DNA of 64,000 nucleotides, from NCBI GenBank assembly GCA_930633525.1, contig CAKNFP010000002.1, forward strand, positions 806,001 through 870,000, written 5' to 3'. Positions 17,349 through 25,350 of this stretch are shown piece by piece. Within the stretch, counting starts at the first letter, position 1, and every line of letters begins with the position of its first letter. The translations under genes and the position numbers were made by a program. Under the pieces are notes generated by a model, which did no database searches, was not told where the DNA came from, and saw only the letters and a list, made by a program, of their open reading frames with translations. This DNA is from Hyphomicrobiales bacterium (GTDB lineage: Bacteria > Pseudomonadota > Alphaproteobacteria > Rhizobiales > Beijerinckiaceae).

Positions 17349-18116
17349 CTAGCGTGCCCATCGGGCATCACCAATGCGGGTCCCGAAATAGCGGCCAAAG
17401 GAGAGCAACGCATCAATGATCGCCTGATCATTGCCGTCTCTCAGGGCGAAGAGCGGATAAGAGACGCTGACGGCGATCGACGTGCCCTTATGCTTGTCCG
17501 TGAGGGCGATCGAGATCGCTTTTACGCCGTCGAAGAGCTCCTGATCTGAGATGGCGTAGCCACGCAGCCGCGTCAGGGCCAGTTGGCGGAGCAATTCGTC
17601 GACCGAATGGAGTGTTTGCTTGGTGGCCGTAGGCAGGGAGCCCTCGAAAAGGGGGCGAATCTCTGCGTCGGGTTTGAGGGAAAGCAGCGCCTTGCCCATC
17701 GCCGCGGCATGCGCCGGCAACCGGTGCCCGGGCTCGACGGCGAATTGAATAGGCTGAGAGCCGCGTACCGTCTTGAGCACGACAACCTCCGCCCCGGATA
17801 GTACCCCCAACCAGACCGTGTGTTGCGTTTCACGTGCGAGCGCTTCCATTTCCTTTTGCGCCTGCTCGACGATGTCGAACTTGCGATGGAAGCCAGAAGC
17901 AAGCTGGACGGCGAGAATTCCCGCGCCGTAGCGCTGGGTAACCGGGTCCTGTTCGATCAATCCGCCAGTGGCCAGCGAGGCCAGCAGACGTGAGGCCGTA
18001 CTGCGGTTTACCTCGAGATGCCGGCTCACGTCGCCGACCCGCAACTCGCCGCCGGATTCAACCATGAGCTGTAAAGCTCTGACGGCCTTCTCGATCGATT
18101 TCATTCCGCCTCGCAT
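17349..18116 (-). CDS. IclR-family transcription regulator
   Basis: The product (255 residues from the ATG at 18116, or 251 from that at 18104) begins MRGGMKSIEKAVRALQLMVE and carries an IclR winged helix-turn-helix (residues about 5-70; LRVGDVSRHLEVNRSTASRL) followed by the IclR effector domain (QHTVWLGVLSGAEVVVLKTV ... LPAHAAAMGKALLS). The frame is also open far upstream across the opposite ThDP gene, but that part is antisense. The gene is divergent from the ThDP enzyme/ABC importer operon, with a perfect inverted repeat in the 93-bp gap, so it very likely represses or activates that operon. Confidence 0.9.
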   Translation of the reverse strand: MRGGMKSIEKAVRALQLMVESGGELRVGDVSRHLEVNRSTASRLLASLATGGLIEQDPVTQRYGAGILAVQLASGFHRKFDIVEQAQKEMEALARETQHTVWLGVLSGAEVVVLKTVRGSQPIQFAVEPGHRLPAHAAAMGKALLSLKPDAEIRPLFEGSLPTATKQTLHSVDELLRQLALTRLRGYAISDQELFDGVKAISIALTDKHKGTSIAVSVSYPLFALRDGNDQAIIDALLSFGRYFGTRIGDARWAR

Positions 18117-18162
18117 TGCAGCTTGACGCACCGGCAAAGCACCGTCACGATGAATAAACAAC

Positions 18163-18183
18163 ATGTTGCATAATACGCAACAT
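18163..18183. promoter_or_regulatory. Palindromic operator for the IclR regulator
   Basis: ATGTTGC, 7 bases (ATAATAC), then GCAACAT: a perfect 7+7 inverted repeat midway between the divergent IclR gene (start 18116) and the ThDP enzyme gene (start 18210). IclR proteins commonly bind such GTTGC-like palindromes. It is also placed to cover a promoter of either gene. Confidence 0.7.
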
Positions 18184-18209
18184 CGGCGGGGCGTCAACGG
18201 GAGAGATCG

Positions 18210-19910
18210 ATGCGAGGAACGGGCGGCGCGCTGCTCTACGCGACCTTGAAGAGTTACGGGGTGAAGTGCCTGTTCGGCATGGAAGACCCCATCCATGTCT
18301 TCCACGCGGTCGATCGGTCCTTTACCCGCATCATCACCGTCCGCGACGAGAAGCATGCGGCGATCATGGCGCATGGCTATGCCCAGGTGACCGGCCGCCC
18401 CGGTGTCTGCGCCGCAACCTTTGGGCCGGGCGCGACCAACCTCATCACAGGCCTGCTCGAGGCGCAGCGCTCTTCTGTGCCGGTGATCGCGCTGGTGCAG
18501 GATCATGCGTTGCGGCTGAAGAACAAGCACGCCAGTAGCGCGCTCGACCACGCGGCGGCGCTCGGCCCCTATGTCAAGGACGTCATCCGTATCGATATGC
18601 CAGAACAGGCCGGCGATGCGGTGCGCAAGGCTTTCCGGATTGCGACGACAGGGCGCCCCGGTCCGGTCGTACTGCTCTGCCCCGGCGATGTGATGGCTGC
18701 CGAGGCTGAAGCCGAGACTTGGGCTGATCCGGCTTATGCCCAGTTTCCGGCCAATCGCGTCAGGGCGAGTCGGGAGTCGATCGCGAAGGCAGCCCAGCTT
18801 CTGGCTGCAGCGCACCGGCCGCTGCTGATCGCCGGTGGCGGTTCGATCATCTCCGGAGCCGAGGAAGAGATCCGCATCCTGGCGGAGCTCTTCGATATGC
18901 CGGTTGCAACGACCATGACCGGGCGCGGCGCCATCCCCGACGCGCACCCGCTCGCCGCCGGTCCGCTCGGCTCGACCACGGGCGGGCGCTATGGCCGTGG
19001 CAGGATCTCGAATACGCTCTTCGGCGAGGCCGACGTCGTCTTCGTGCTCGGCTCGCGCACCGGGCAGATCTGCTACAGCGATTGGTCTCTGCCAAAGCCG
19101 GGCACCAAGCTGATCCACCTCGATATCGACCCGGTGGAGATCGGCCGCAACTTTTCGACCGATGTCGCAATGGTCGGCGATGTCCGCGACACGCTGCGCG
19201 ACCTGCTGGCCCATTGTGCTGAGCTTGGCCTTGCGCGCACCGACGCGGGCGGGCGCAAGCACCTCCATGCCTTGACGCAGGATTGGCGGGCGGAATTCCA
19301 GCCTGTCGCCACCTCCGGCCAGAGACCGATCCGGCCGGAGCGCCTTCTCGCGGAGATCTCGGCGCGGGCCGACGAGAAGACCCTGATCGTCACCGATGCG
19401 AGCTATGTCACCGGCTGGGCAATGAGCCATATCGATGTGCCGAAAGCCGGCCGCTTCATCCTCTCGCCACGCGGCACCGGCGGGATAGGCTGGAGCCTTC
19501 CGGCGGCGATCGGTGCCAAGCTGGCCGATCCCTCTCTGAGGATCGTCTGCGTCACCGGCGACGGCGCCTTCGGTTACGTGTTCAACGAGCTTGAGACCGC
19601 AGCACGCTATGGCGTCGAGATCCTGGTCGTCGTCTTCAACAACGGCACTCTCGGCTTCCAGCGGCATTGGGAGCAGAAGGTGATGGGCCGCTATCTCGAG
19701 TGTGACTTCCTGGACATCGATTTCGCGGATTTGGGCCGGGTGCTGAAATGCGAGGGTGAGCGCATCGACGACCCCACCGAAATCGCCGCAGCTCTCACGC
19801 GAGGGCAGGCTGCAAAAAGGCCTTACGTACTTGATGTCTTGATCGACCCGGACGCCACGGCGCCGATCGTCGGCTTCGAGAGCATCCTCGCCGCCGACGC
19901 CGTTCACTGA
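18210..19910 (+). CDS. Thiamine diphosphate-dependent enzyme (acetolactate synthase-like)
   Basis: The 566-residue protein has the three-domain layout of the POX/AHAS family: N-terminal Pyr domain with catalytic Glu47 (VRDEKHAAIMAHGYA), central domain, and C-terminal PP domain with the ThDP/Mg motif starting GDGAFGYVFN at residue 450 and ending VVVFNN about 28 residues later. GPGATNLITGLLEAQ is typical. The start has GGGAGAG upstream. It lacks an adjacent AHAS small subunit and lies 57 bp before an amino acid ABC importer, so a catabolic decarboxylase or lyase acting on an imported compound is more likely than branched-chain amino acid synthesis. The actual reaction cannot be inferred. Confidence 0.85.
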   Translation: MRGTGGALLYATLKSYGVKCLFGMEDPIHVFHAVDRSFTRIITVRDEKHAAIMAHGYAQVTGRPGVCAATFGPGATNLITGLLEAQRSSVPVIALVQDHALRLKNKHASSALDHAAALGPYVKDVIRIDMPEQAGDAVRKAFRIATTGRPGPVVLLCPGDVMAAEAEAETWADPAYAQFPANRVRASRESIAKAAQLLAAAHRPLLIAGGGSIISGAEEEIRILAELFDMPVATTMTGRGAIPDAHPLAAGPLGSTTGGRYGRGRISNTLFGEADVVFVLGSRTGQICYSDWSLPKPGTKLIHLDIDPVEIGRNFSTDVAMVGDVRDTLRDLLAHCAELGLARTDAGGRKHLHALTQDWRAEFQPVATSGQRPIRPERLLAEISARADEKTLIVTDASYVTGWAMSHIDVPKAGRFILSPRGTGGIGWSLPAAIGAKLADPSLRIVCVTGDGAFGYVFNELETAARYGVEILVVVFNNGTLGFQRHWEQKVMGRYLECDFLDIDFADLGRVLKCEGERIDDPTEIAAALTRGQAAKRPYVLDVLIDPDATAPIVGFESILAADAVH

Positions 19911-19967
19911 GACCGCACGGGTTCAACAGGCTGCCAGAGAACAGCCCAAAACAGAGAGGGGAACAGT

Positions 19968-20780
19968 ATGTTGAAACGTCTCGCAGCCATGACAATGGCC
20001 GCCACTTTCGCCGTGGTCACGGCGCTCTCGGTCTCAGCCGCCCAAGCCGGGCCGACGCTGGACCGGATCATCAAAGAGAAAAAGATGGTCGTCGGCGTTG
20101 CGCCCTGGAACCGCTTCGTCCTGTTTAATTCGAAAACCAATGAGTACGAGGGCTTCATCGCCGACGACATCCGCAATTTCGAACAGATGACCGGGATCAA
20201 GGTCCAACTGGTCAATACGACCTGGAGCGGGCTGGTTGCCGGGCTCCAAGCCGGGCAATGGGACGTGGTGATGAGCGGCCTCGGCGCCACGCCCGAGCGG
20301 GCCACCGCCGTCGCATTTACGGATCCAATCGGCTATCTGTCCTCGACCGCGATGGTGCGCGCCGACAGCCCGGTACACAGCTTCGAAGATCTCGACAAGT
20401 CCGGCAACATCGTGTCGGTCGTGACCGGCACGGCTGCCCAGCAGTTCGCCCAGCGGACTTTCAAGAACGCCAAGGTGAACCCGCTTTCCGACACCGCAGC
20501 CGCGGTGCTGGAAGTCATGCAGGGGCGGTCAAACGCCTATATCGGCGATTCCGTCTCGAACGCGATGCGCGCTGAGGAGCGTCCCACCGAGTTGCGCAAT
20601 GTCCGGTTCGCTGCCGATAAGACCGAGTGGACGACCATGAACCATGCGGTCCGCTATGCCGATCTCGACCTTGTCATGTTCCTCAACACCTATGTCCGGG
20701 CGATGCAGTTGCGCGGCTGGTATCGCGGCCTCGCGGAGAAGTGGAATCTGCCGTCCGAACTGGCCACCGGGCCGCGCTGA
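19968..20780 (+). CDS. Polar amino acid-type ABC substrate-binding protein
   Basis: Periplasmic binding protein of 270 residues. It has a Sec signal peptide (MLKRLAAMTMAATFAVVTAL, cleavage after SAAQA) and the family 3 solute-binding domain (MVVGVAPWNRFVLFN, EGFIADDIRNFEQMTGIKV, LQAGQWDVVMSGLGATPERA). AGAGGGG lies upstream of the ATG. It is followed by a hairpin and then the permease, the usual layout that gives more binding protein than permease. The ligand is unknown. Confidence 0.9.
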   Translation: MLKRLAAMTMAATFAVVTALSVSAAQAGPTLDRIIKEKKMVVGVAPWNRFVLFNSKTNEYEGFIADDIRNFEQMTGIKVQLVNTTWSGLVAGLQAGQWDVVMSGLGATPERATAVAFTDPIGYLSSTAMVRADSPVHSFEDLDKSGNIVSVVTGTAAQQFAQRTFKNAKVNPLSDTAAAVLEVMQGRSNAYIGDSVSNAMRAEERPTELRNVRFAADKTEWTTMNHAVRYADLDLVMFLNTYVRAMQLRGWYRGLAEKWNLPSELATGPR

Positions 20781-20789
20781 TCAATCCCT

Positions 20790-20815
20790 GGGACAGGCCG
20801 AGCGCGGCCTGTCCC
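20790..20815 (+). terminator. Hairpin between binding-protein and permease genes
   Basis: GGGACAGGCC and GGCCTGTCCC form a perfect 10-bp stem with a 6-base loop, starting 10 bp after the binding-protein stop codon and followed by TCTTC. It is likely a partial terminator or mRNA-stabilising structure that raises expression of the binding protein over the downstream permease and ATPase. Confidence 0.65.
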
Positions 20816-20846
20816 TCTTCGCCAGCATCTCCGGCCGGGTCGGGAC

Positions 20847-21515
20847 ATGAATTACACCTTCCAGTTCGGCGTTCTCAGTGAATACGGGCCGTATCTCGCC
20901 GGCGGCCTCATGCATGCCTGGTGGACGAGTTTCCCGGCGATCCTGTTCTCGACCTTTCTCGGCGTCGTTCTGGCGGCGATGAGCATGTCGCGCCGCAGGC
21001 TAGTGCGCGGTATCTCCATCGTCTTCGTCGATCTTTTCCGTACGCTGCCCGTCGTGGTCCTGCTGATTTGGATCCATTACGTATTGCCGATCCTGATCGG
21101 CTCCTCGTTTTCACCGACGGCGAGCTCTATTGTCGCGCTGTCGCTCAATGGTGCGGCGCTAGCCTGCGAGGCTTTCCGTGGCGGGCTTGAGGCGATCCCG
21201 CAAACGCAAGTCCAGGCGGCGCAATCGCTCGGTTTTTCGCGCTGGAAGGTTATGCGCTACATAACCCTGCCTCAAGCCTTCTTCGCCACCTTGCCTTCAC
21301 TCACCAATGTCCACATCACCGTAATCAAGAATGTCACGGTCACCGTACTCATCGCCGTCCCCGAGGTGATGTTCCGTGCGCAGGAATTGACGGTCCAGTT
21401 CTTCCGACCACTTGAATTCTATACCGGCGCGGCTCTGCTCTACGTGGCGCTGATCTGGGGCTACACCATCCTTATGCGGATGATCGAAAGGCTGCAGAAA
21501 TGGCAACCGATCTGA
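20847..21515 (+). CDS. Polar amino acid-type ABC permease
   Basis: Inner-membrane permease of 222 residues, HisM/GlnP family. It has about five hydrophobic segments and the coupling motif EAFRGGLEAIPQTQVQAAQS, followed by LGFSRWKVMRYITLPQA. A single permease suggests a homodimeric pore. Its 3' end overlaps the ATPase gene by 16 bp. Confidence 0.91.
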   Translation: MNYTFQFGVLSEYGPYLAGGLMHAWWTSFPAILFSTFLGVVLAAMSMSRRRLVRGISIVFVDLFRTLPVVVLLIWIHYVLPILIGSSFSPTASSIVALSLNGAALACEAFRGGLEAIPQTQVQAAQSLGFSRWKVMRYITLPQAFFATLPSLTNVHITVIKNVTVTVLIAVPEVMFRAQELTVQFFRPLEFYTGAALLYVALIWGYTILMRMIERLQKWQPI

Positions 21516-22282
21516 CGGCGGTCCCCGCCTCGCTGGCGGCGCCGGATTTCATCCGCATCCACAACGTCCACAAGTCCTATGGCGCGGTGAAAGTCCTGAA
21601 CGGGATCTCGCTCGAGGTCGCTGCGGGGGAGGTGCTGGTGCTGTGCGGGCCGAGCGGTTGCGGCAAGAGCACGCTGCTGCGCTGCATCAACGGGCTAGAG
21701 ACGATTAATGCCGGCACCATCACCGTCGGCGGGCGCAATGTCGCGACAGCGACCGCCGAAGAGTTGCAGGCGATCCGGCTCACCACCGGCTTTGTCTTCC
21801 AGAATTTCAATCTCTTCCCGCATATGACGGCGTTACAGAACATCGCGATCGCGCCGATGAAGATCCTCGGCCAATCGGCGCGTGATGCCAAGGATGAGGG
21901 ACGCCGGCTCCTTGAGCGCGTCGGGATGGCTGACAAGGCCGATTCCTATCCGTTCCAGCTCTCAGGTGGCCAGCGCCAGCGCGTCGCGATTGCGCGCGCC
22001 TTGGCGATGAAGCCGACACTGATGCTGTTCGACGAGCCGACCTCGTCGCTCGACCCCGAGATGCGCGAGGAGGTGCTGCAAGTCATTCGCCAGGTCCACC
22101 ACGATCACGGCATGACCATGGTTGTCGTGACCCACGAGATCGGCTTCGCCAAGAGCGTCGCCAGTCGCGCGATGCTGCTTGATGCCGGCGAGATTGTCGA
22201 AGAGGCACCGGTCCGGAGCTTCTTCGCCAACCCGACCCAGGAACGCACCCGACGCTTTCTACGGGCGATCGTCAACGAATAG
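21500..22282 (+). CDS. Polar amino acid-type ABC ATPase
   Basis: ATPase of 260 residues, GlnQ/HisP type. Walker [11 protein letters not shown]-loop FQNFNLFPHM, signature [15 protein letters not shown], Walker B LMLFDEPTSSLDPE and switch VVTHE are intact. It has about 20 extra N-terminal residues before the core (MATDLTAVPASLAAPDFIRI). It is the last gene of the operon started by the ThDP enzyme. Confidence 0.93.
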   Translation: MATDLTAVPASLAAPDFIRIHNVHKSYGAVKVLNGISLEVAAGEVLVLCGPSGCGKSTLLRCINGLETINAGTITVGGRNVATATAEELQAIRLTTGFVFQNFNLFPHMTALQNIAIAPMKILGQSARDAKDEGRRLLERVGMADKADSYPFQLSGGQRQRVAIARALAMKPTLMLFDEPTSSLDPEMREEVLQVIRQVHHDHGMTMVVVTHEIGFAKSVASRAMLLDAGEIVEEAPVRSFFANPTQERTRRFLRAIVNE

Positions 22283-22490
22283 GCACGTGGACAAATGGGG
22301 CAGTATCTGGTGACTGGCGATCCCAAGCTGAAAGGCGGAGCACGCAGGGGCTACCGACCGAGGGGAATGTTTCGGCGGTCAACATTCCGCACGCCTCGCT
22401 CGTCCTCGATCTCCATGATGGAGGTCGCGGCCGATCTTCCTGGTCGGAAGGAACGGCTTCACAAAATCTGCGGCCTCGCAGCCACGGTTA

Positions 22491-23369
22491 TCATCTTTCG
22501 CGCAAGCGCGGATCCAGAGCGTCGCGAAGACCATCGCCGACGAGGTTCACGGCGAGGATGGCGATCGACAAGAAGATCGCTGGGAAGGCGATCATATAGG
22601 GCTTGACCTGCCACAACGCGCGGCCTTCAGCCATGATGTTGCCCCAGGACGGTATGGTGGGCGGCAGACCAGCGCCAATAAAGGACAGAATAGCCTCCGT
22701 CAGCATGGCCGCGCCGCAAATATAGGTGGCCTGGATAATGACCGGCGCCATGATGTTGGGAAGAATATGGCGCAGCATGATCCGCGGCACGCTCACGCCG
22801 GTTGCGACGGCAGCGAGTACGAAGGGCTGCTCCCGCAGGCTGAGCAGCGCACCGCGCACCACGCGGGCGACACGTGGGATCTCGGATATTGTGATAGCCA
22901 GGATGACATTGCCGAGAGACCCGCGGGTGAGCGTCATCAGGGCGATCGCGAGAAGGATAGGCGGGATGGACATCAATCCATCCATCATCCGCATGATGAT
23001 GCCATCCGTCCAGCGGATGTAGCCCGCAATGATGCCCACGATGATCCCGACTGCCGCTGACAGCATAGCGACAGAAATTCCAACAATCAGCGAGACGCGC
23101 GCGCCATAAAGGACACGCGAATAGATGTCTCGGCCGAGCTGGTCAGTGCCGAACCAGTAAAGTTCGGACGGTGCGCGATTGCGCCGTGCTGGCGACAGCG
23201 CAGCGGGATCGATCGTGCCAAGCAAAGGCGCTGCGATTGCAATGATCAGGAGGATGAGAAGTATGGTCGCTCCCAGGAGCAATGGGCGATGGCTTGCCAG
23301 ACGCCGCAATGTCTGCCCCCGGCGTCCGGGCGAGACTTCCAGCGGAAGGGTTGCGTGTTCGACGGTCAT
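22491..23369 (-). CDS. Peptide/nickel-type ABC permease, DppC family
   Basis: Inner-membrane permease of 292 residues. The N-terminal helix (LLLGATILLILLIIAIAAPL) and the loop APSELYWFGTDQLGRDIYSR are diagnostic of DppC/OppC proteins; the coupling motif reads REQPFVLAAVATGVSVPRIM. It starts 9 bp after the DppB-like gene ends. No DppD or DppF ATPase follows before the convergent gene at 22282. Confidence 0.92.
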   Translation of the reverse strand: MTVEHATLPLEVSPGRRGQTLRRLASHRPLLLGATILLILLIIAIAAPLLGTIDPAALSPARRNRAPSELYWFGTDQLGRDIYSRVLYGARVSLIVGISVAMLSAAVGIIVGIIAGYIRWTDGIIMRMMDGLMSIPPILLAIALMTLTRGSLGNVILAITISEIPRVARVVRGALLSLREQPFVLAAVATGVSVPRIMLRHILPNIMAPVIIQATYICGAAMLTEAILSFIGAGLPPTIPSWGNIMAEGRALWQVKPYMIAFPAIFLSIAILAVNLVGDGLRDALDPRLRER

Positions 23370-23378
23370 GACACGCCC

Positions 23379-24320
23379 TCAGTACCGGATTCGAGGATCG
23401 AAGATCGTATATAGGATATCAACGGCAAGATTGATCAGAACATAGGTGATGCTGAAAATCAGTACAATGCCCTGGATAACCGGATAGTCGCGCCTCAGGA
23501 TGGCATCGACGGTGAGACGTCCGAGGCCGGGAATAGCAAATACGCTCTCTGTGACCACGGTGCCACCGATAAGCAGCGCCACACCAATGCCGATGACCGT
23601 AATGATTGGAACTGCTGCATTCTTCAACGCGTGGACAAACAAGACTGCGCCATGCCCAAGGCCCTTCGCCCGCGCCGTCCGCACATAGTCCTGAGTCAGC
23701 ACCTCGATCATCGCGGCCCGCGAAATGCGGGCGATGAGCGCGATATAAACACCAGATAAAGCTAGAACTGGCAGTATCAGGTTGCCGAGAAACGGCAGAA
23801 TTCCGGCGCTCAGCGGAGTATAGCCCTGAACAGGCAGCCATCCGAGCTGGACGGCGAAGATATAGGCGAGCAGATAACCGACAACAAAGACGGGGATAGA
23901 AAAGCTGAAAACCGCTCCTGCGGTCACAAGATGGTCAACCCACGAGCCTCTGCGCCAAGCAGCGACGACGCCGATGGGAACCGCTATGATGACGGACAGG
24001 GCCATGGTCAGCACCATCAATGACAAAGTCGGGCCGACCCGCTGGCCGATCATATGCGCCACAGGCAAATTCGTGAAAATGGACTGACCAAGGTCCCCCC
24101 GCGCCACCTGCAAGAGCCAATCCCAGAAACGAATGAGAAACGGCTGGTCGAGCCCGAGCGCTTGTCGAATTCGCGCGACATCGTCCGCGCTCGCATGATC
24201 CCCGGCAATGATGAGTGCGGGGTCGCCGGGCGCGAGATAGAGCAGGCTGAAGACGAAGAACGCCACGAATAACATGACCGGAACGGTCGATAAGACGCGG
24301 CGTATGCAGTAAATCAACAT
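23379..24320 (-). CDS. Peptide/nickel-type ABC permease, DppB family
   Basis: Inner-membrane permease of 313 residues (ATG at 24320; a TTG four codons upstream is possible). The beginning (YCIRRVLSTVPVMLFVAFFV), LLYLAPGDPA and RFWDWLLQVARGDLGQS are typical of DppB. Coupling region: VLTQDYVRTARAKGLGHGAV. It lies between an SDR gene (55 bp upstream) and the DppC-like gene. Confidence 0.92.
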   Translation of the reverse strand: MLIYCIRRVLSTVPVMLFVAFFVFSLLYLAPGDPALIIAGDHASADDVARIRQALGLDQPFLIRFWDWLLQVARGDLGQSIFTNLPVAHMIGQRVGPTLSLMVLTMALSVIIAVPIGVVAAWRRGSWVDHLVTAGAVFSFSIPVFVVGYLLAYIFAVQLGWLPVQGYTPLSAGILPFLGNLILPVLALSGVYIALIARISRAAMIEVLTQDYVRTARAKGLGHGAVLFVHALKNAAVPIITVIGIGVALLIGGTVVTESVFAIPGLGRLTVDAILRRDYPVIQGIVLIFSITYVLINLAVDILYTIFDPRIRY

Positions 24321-24375
24321 CTTGCTTCCCAATCCGGCATATCAGAGCGTGGCCTTCAGGCCCGCGATTACAGGA

Positions 24376-25152
24376 TCAGGCCTGGATCGACATGCCGCCG
24401 TCCACGAGCAATACCTGCCCGGTGACGAATGCACTGGCCGGCGACACCAGGAAAAGCGCAGCACCTGCGATATCCTGCGGCGTCGCCCAACGCCCCAGTG
24501 GTGTCCTCTGCTTCACGAAGGCATCGACCGCCGGATCTACCGCCAGGGTCTCCGTCATCGCTGTACGCACAACGCCCGGCGCAACCACGTTACAACGAAT
24601 ACCACGTGGCCCGAGATCGACGGCAAGGGCACGCACCAGCCCGGCGAGACCGGCTTTGGTCGCGGAATAGAGCGCATTGTTCGGCCGGGCGATCTGGCCG
24701 AGCATGGATCCTGTGAACAGGATACGCCCTCCCCCGCGCGCCTGCATCGACGGGGCCACCGCCTGCGCCAAAACCAGGGCCGAACCGAGATTGACATCCA
24801 ACAAGCGGGCCATGTCGGCCTTGTCGAACTCCCCGAGCGGCTTACGCAGGGACTGTCCAGCATTACCGACCGCGATATCGAGGCCGCCGTGACGTTCGAC
24901 GATCGTTGCAACGGCCGCTTCGACCGCTGCGGGATCCGTGACGTCGAACGGGATGGCTGAGACGGACAGCCCCTCCCCGGCGAGTTCAGCCCGGCTGGCA
25001 TCGAGTTGTTCGGGATCACGCGCATTCAGAATGACATGCGCGCCCGACCTGGCCAAAGCAATGGCGATAGCCCGCCCGATGCCGCGTGATGCCCCGGTGA
25101 CAAGCGCAATGTCCCCGGACAGGCGAAAATAATTCGTCTCTTCCGACTGCAA
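24376..25152 (-). CDS. Short-chain dehydrogenase/reductase
   Basis: Classical SDR of 258 residues. TGASRGIG, LNARDPEQL (basic, suggests NADP), VGNAGQS in place of NNAG, FTGSMLG and YSATKAG, ending LLVDGGMS. It is the first gene of the minus-strand SDR-dppB-dppC set and is divergent from the matching binding protein gene at 25351. The substrate may be a breakdown product of the imported compound. Confidence 0.87.
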   Translation of the reverse strand: MQSEETNYFRLSGDIALVTGASRGIGRAIAIALARSGAHVILNARDPEQLDASRAELAGEGLSVSAIPFDVTDPAAVEAAVATIVERHGGLDIAVGNAGQSLRKPLGEFDKADMARLLDVNLGSALVLAQAVAPSMQARGGGRILFTGSMLGQIARPNNALYSATKAGLAGLVRALAVDLGPRGIRCNVVAPGVVRTAMTETLAVDPAVDAFVKQRTPLGRWATPQDIAGAALFLVSPASAFVTGQVLLVDGGMSIQA

Positions 25153-25350
25153 AGAAGAAAACCCCTCAAACTCGGCCTTAAACAGCTCTTGCGGTTCGTG
25201 TTTGTTTGTATTGTAAATATAACATTAGCAGGGGGCTACCCAGGCGACAACGCCAAAGTGCGAGGCAGGCGGCAATCGTTCGAAAGCGGCGAGCAGCGGC
25301 TGTTTCAGACCTCAACAACGACGAAGAATGAAAGCCAGAGGAGTGGGGCT

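Noticed and set aside
17349..19907. A very long minus-strand open frame across the ThDP enzyme gene
   Set aside because: Only the last 255 codons (the IclR regulator) show family motifs. The rest is antisense to a gene with intact ThDP motifs and shows no protein signature.
18210..19910. Naming the ThDP enzyme acetolactate synthase (IlvB)
   Set aside because: No regulatory subunit gene and no ilv context; it is joined to an amino acid importer and an IclR regulator.
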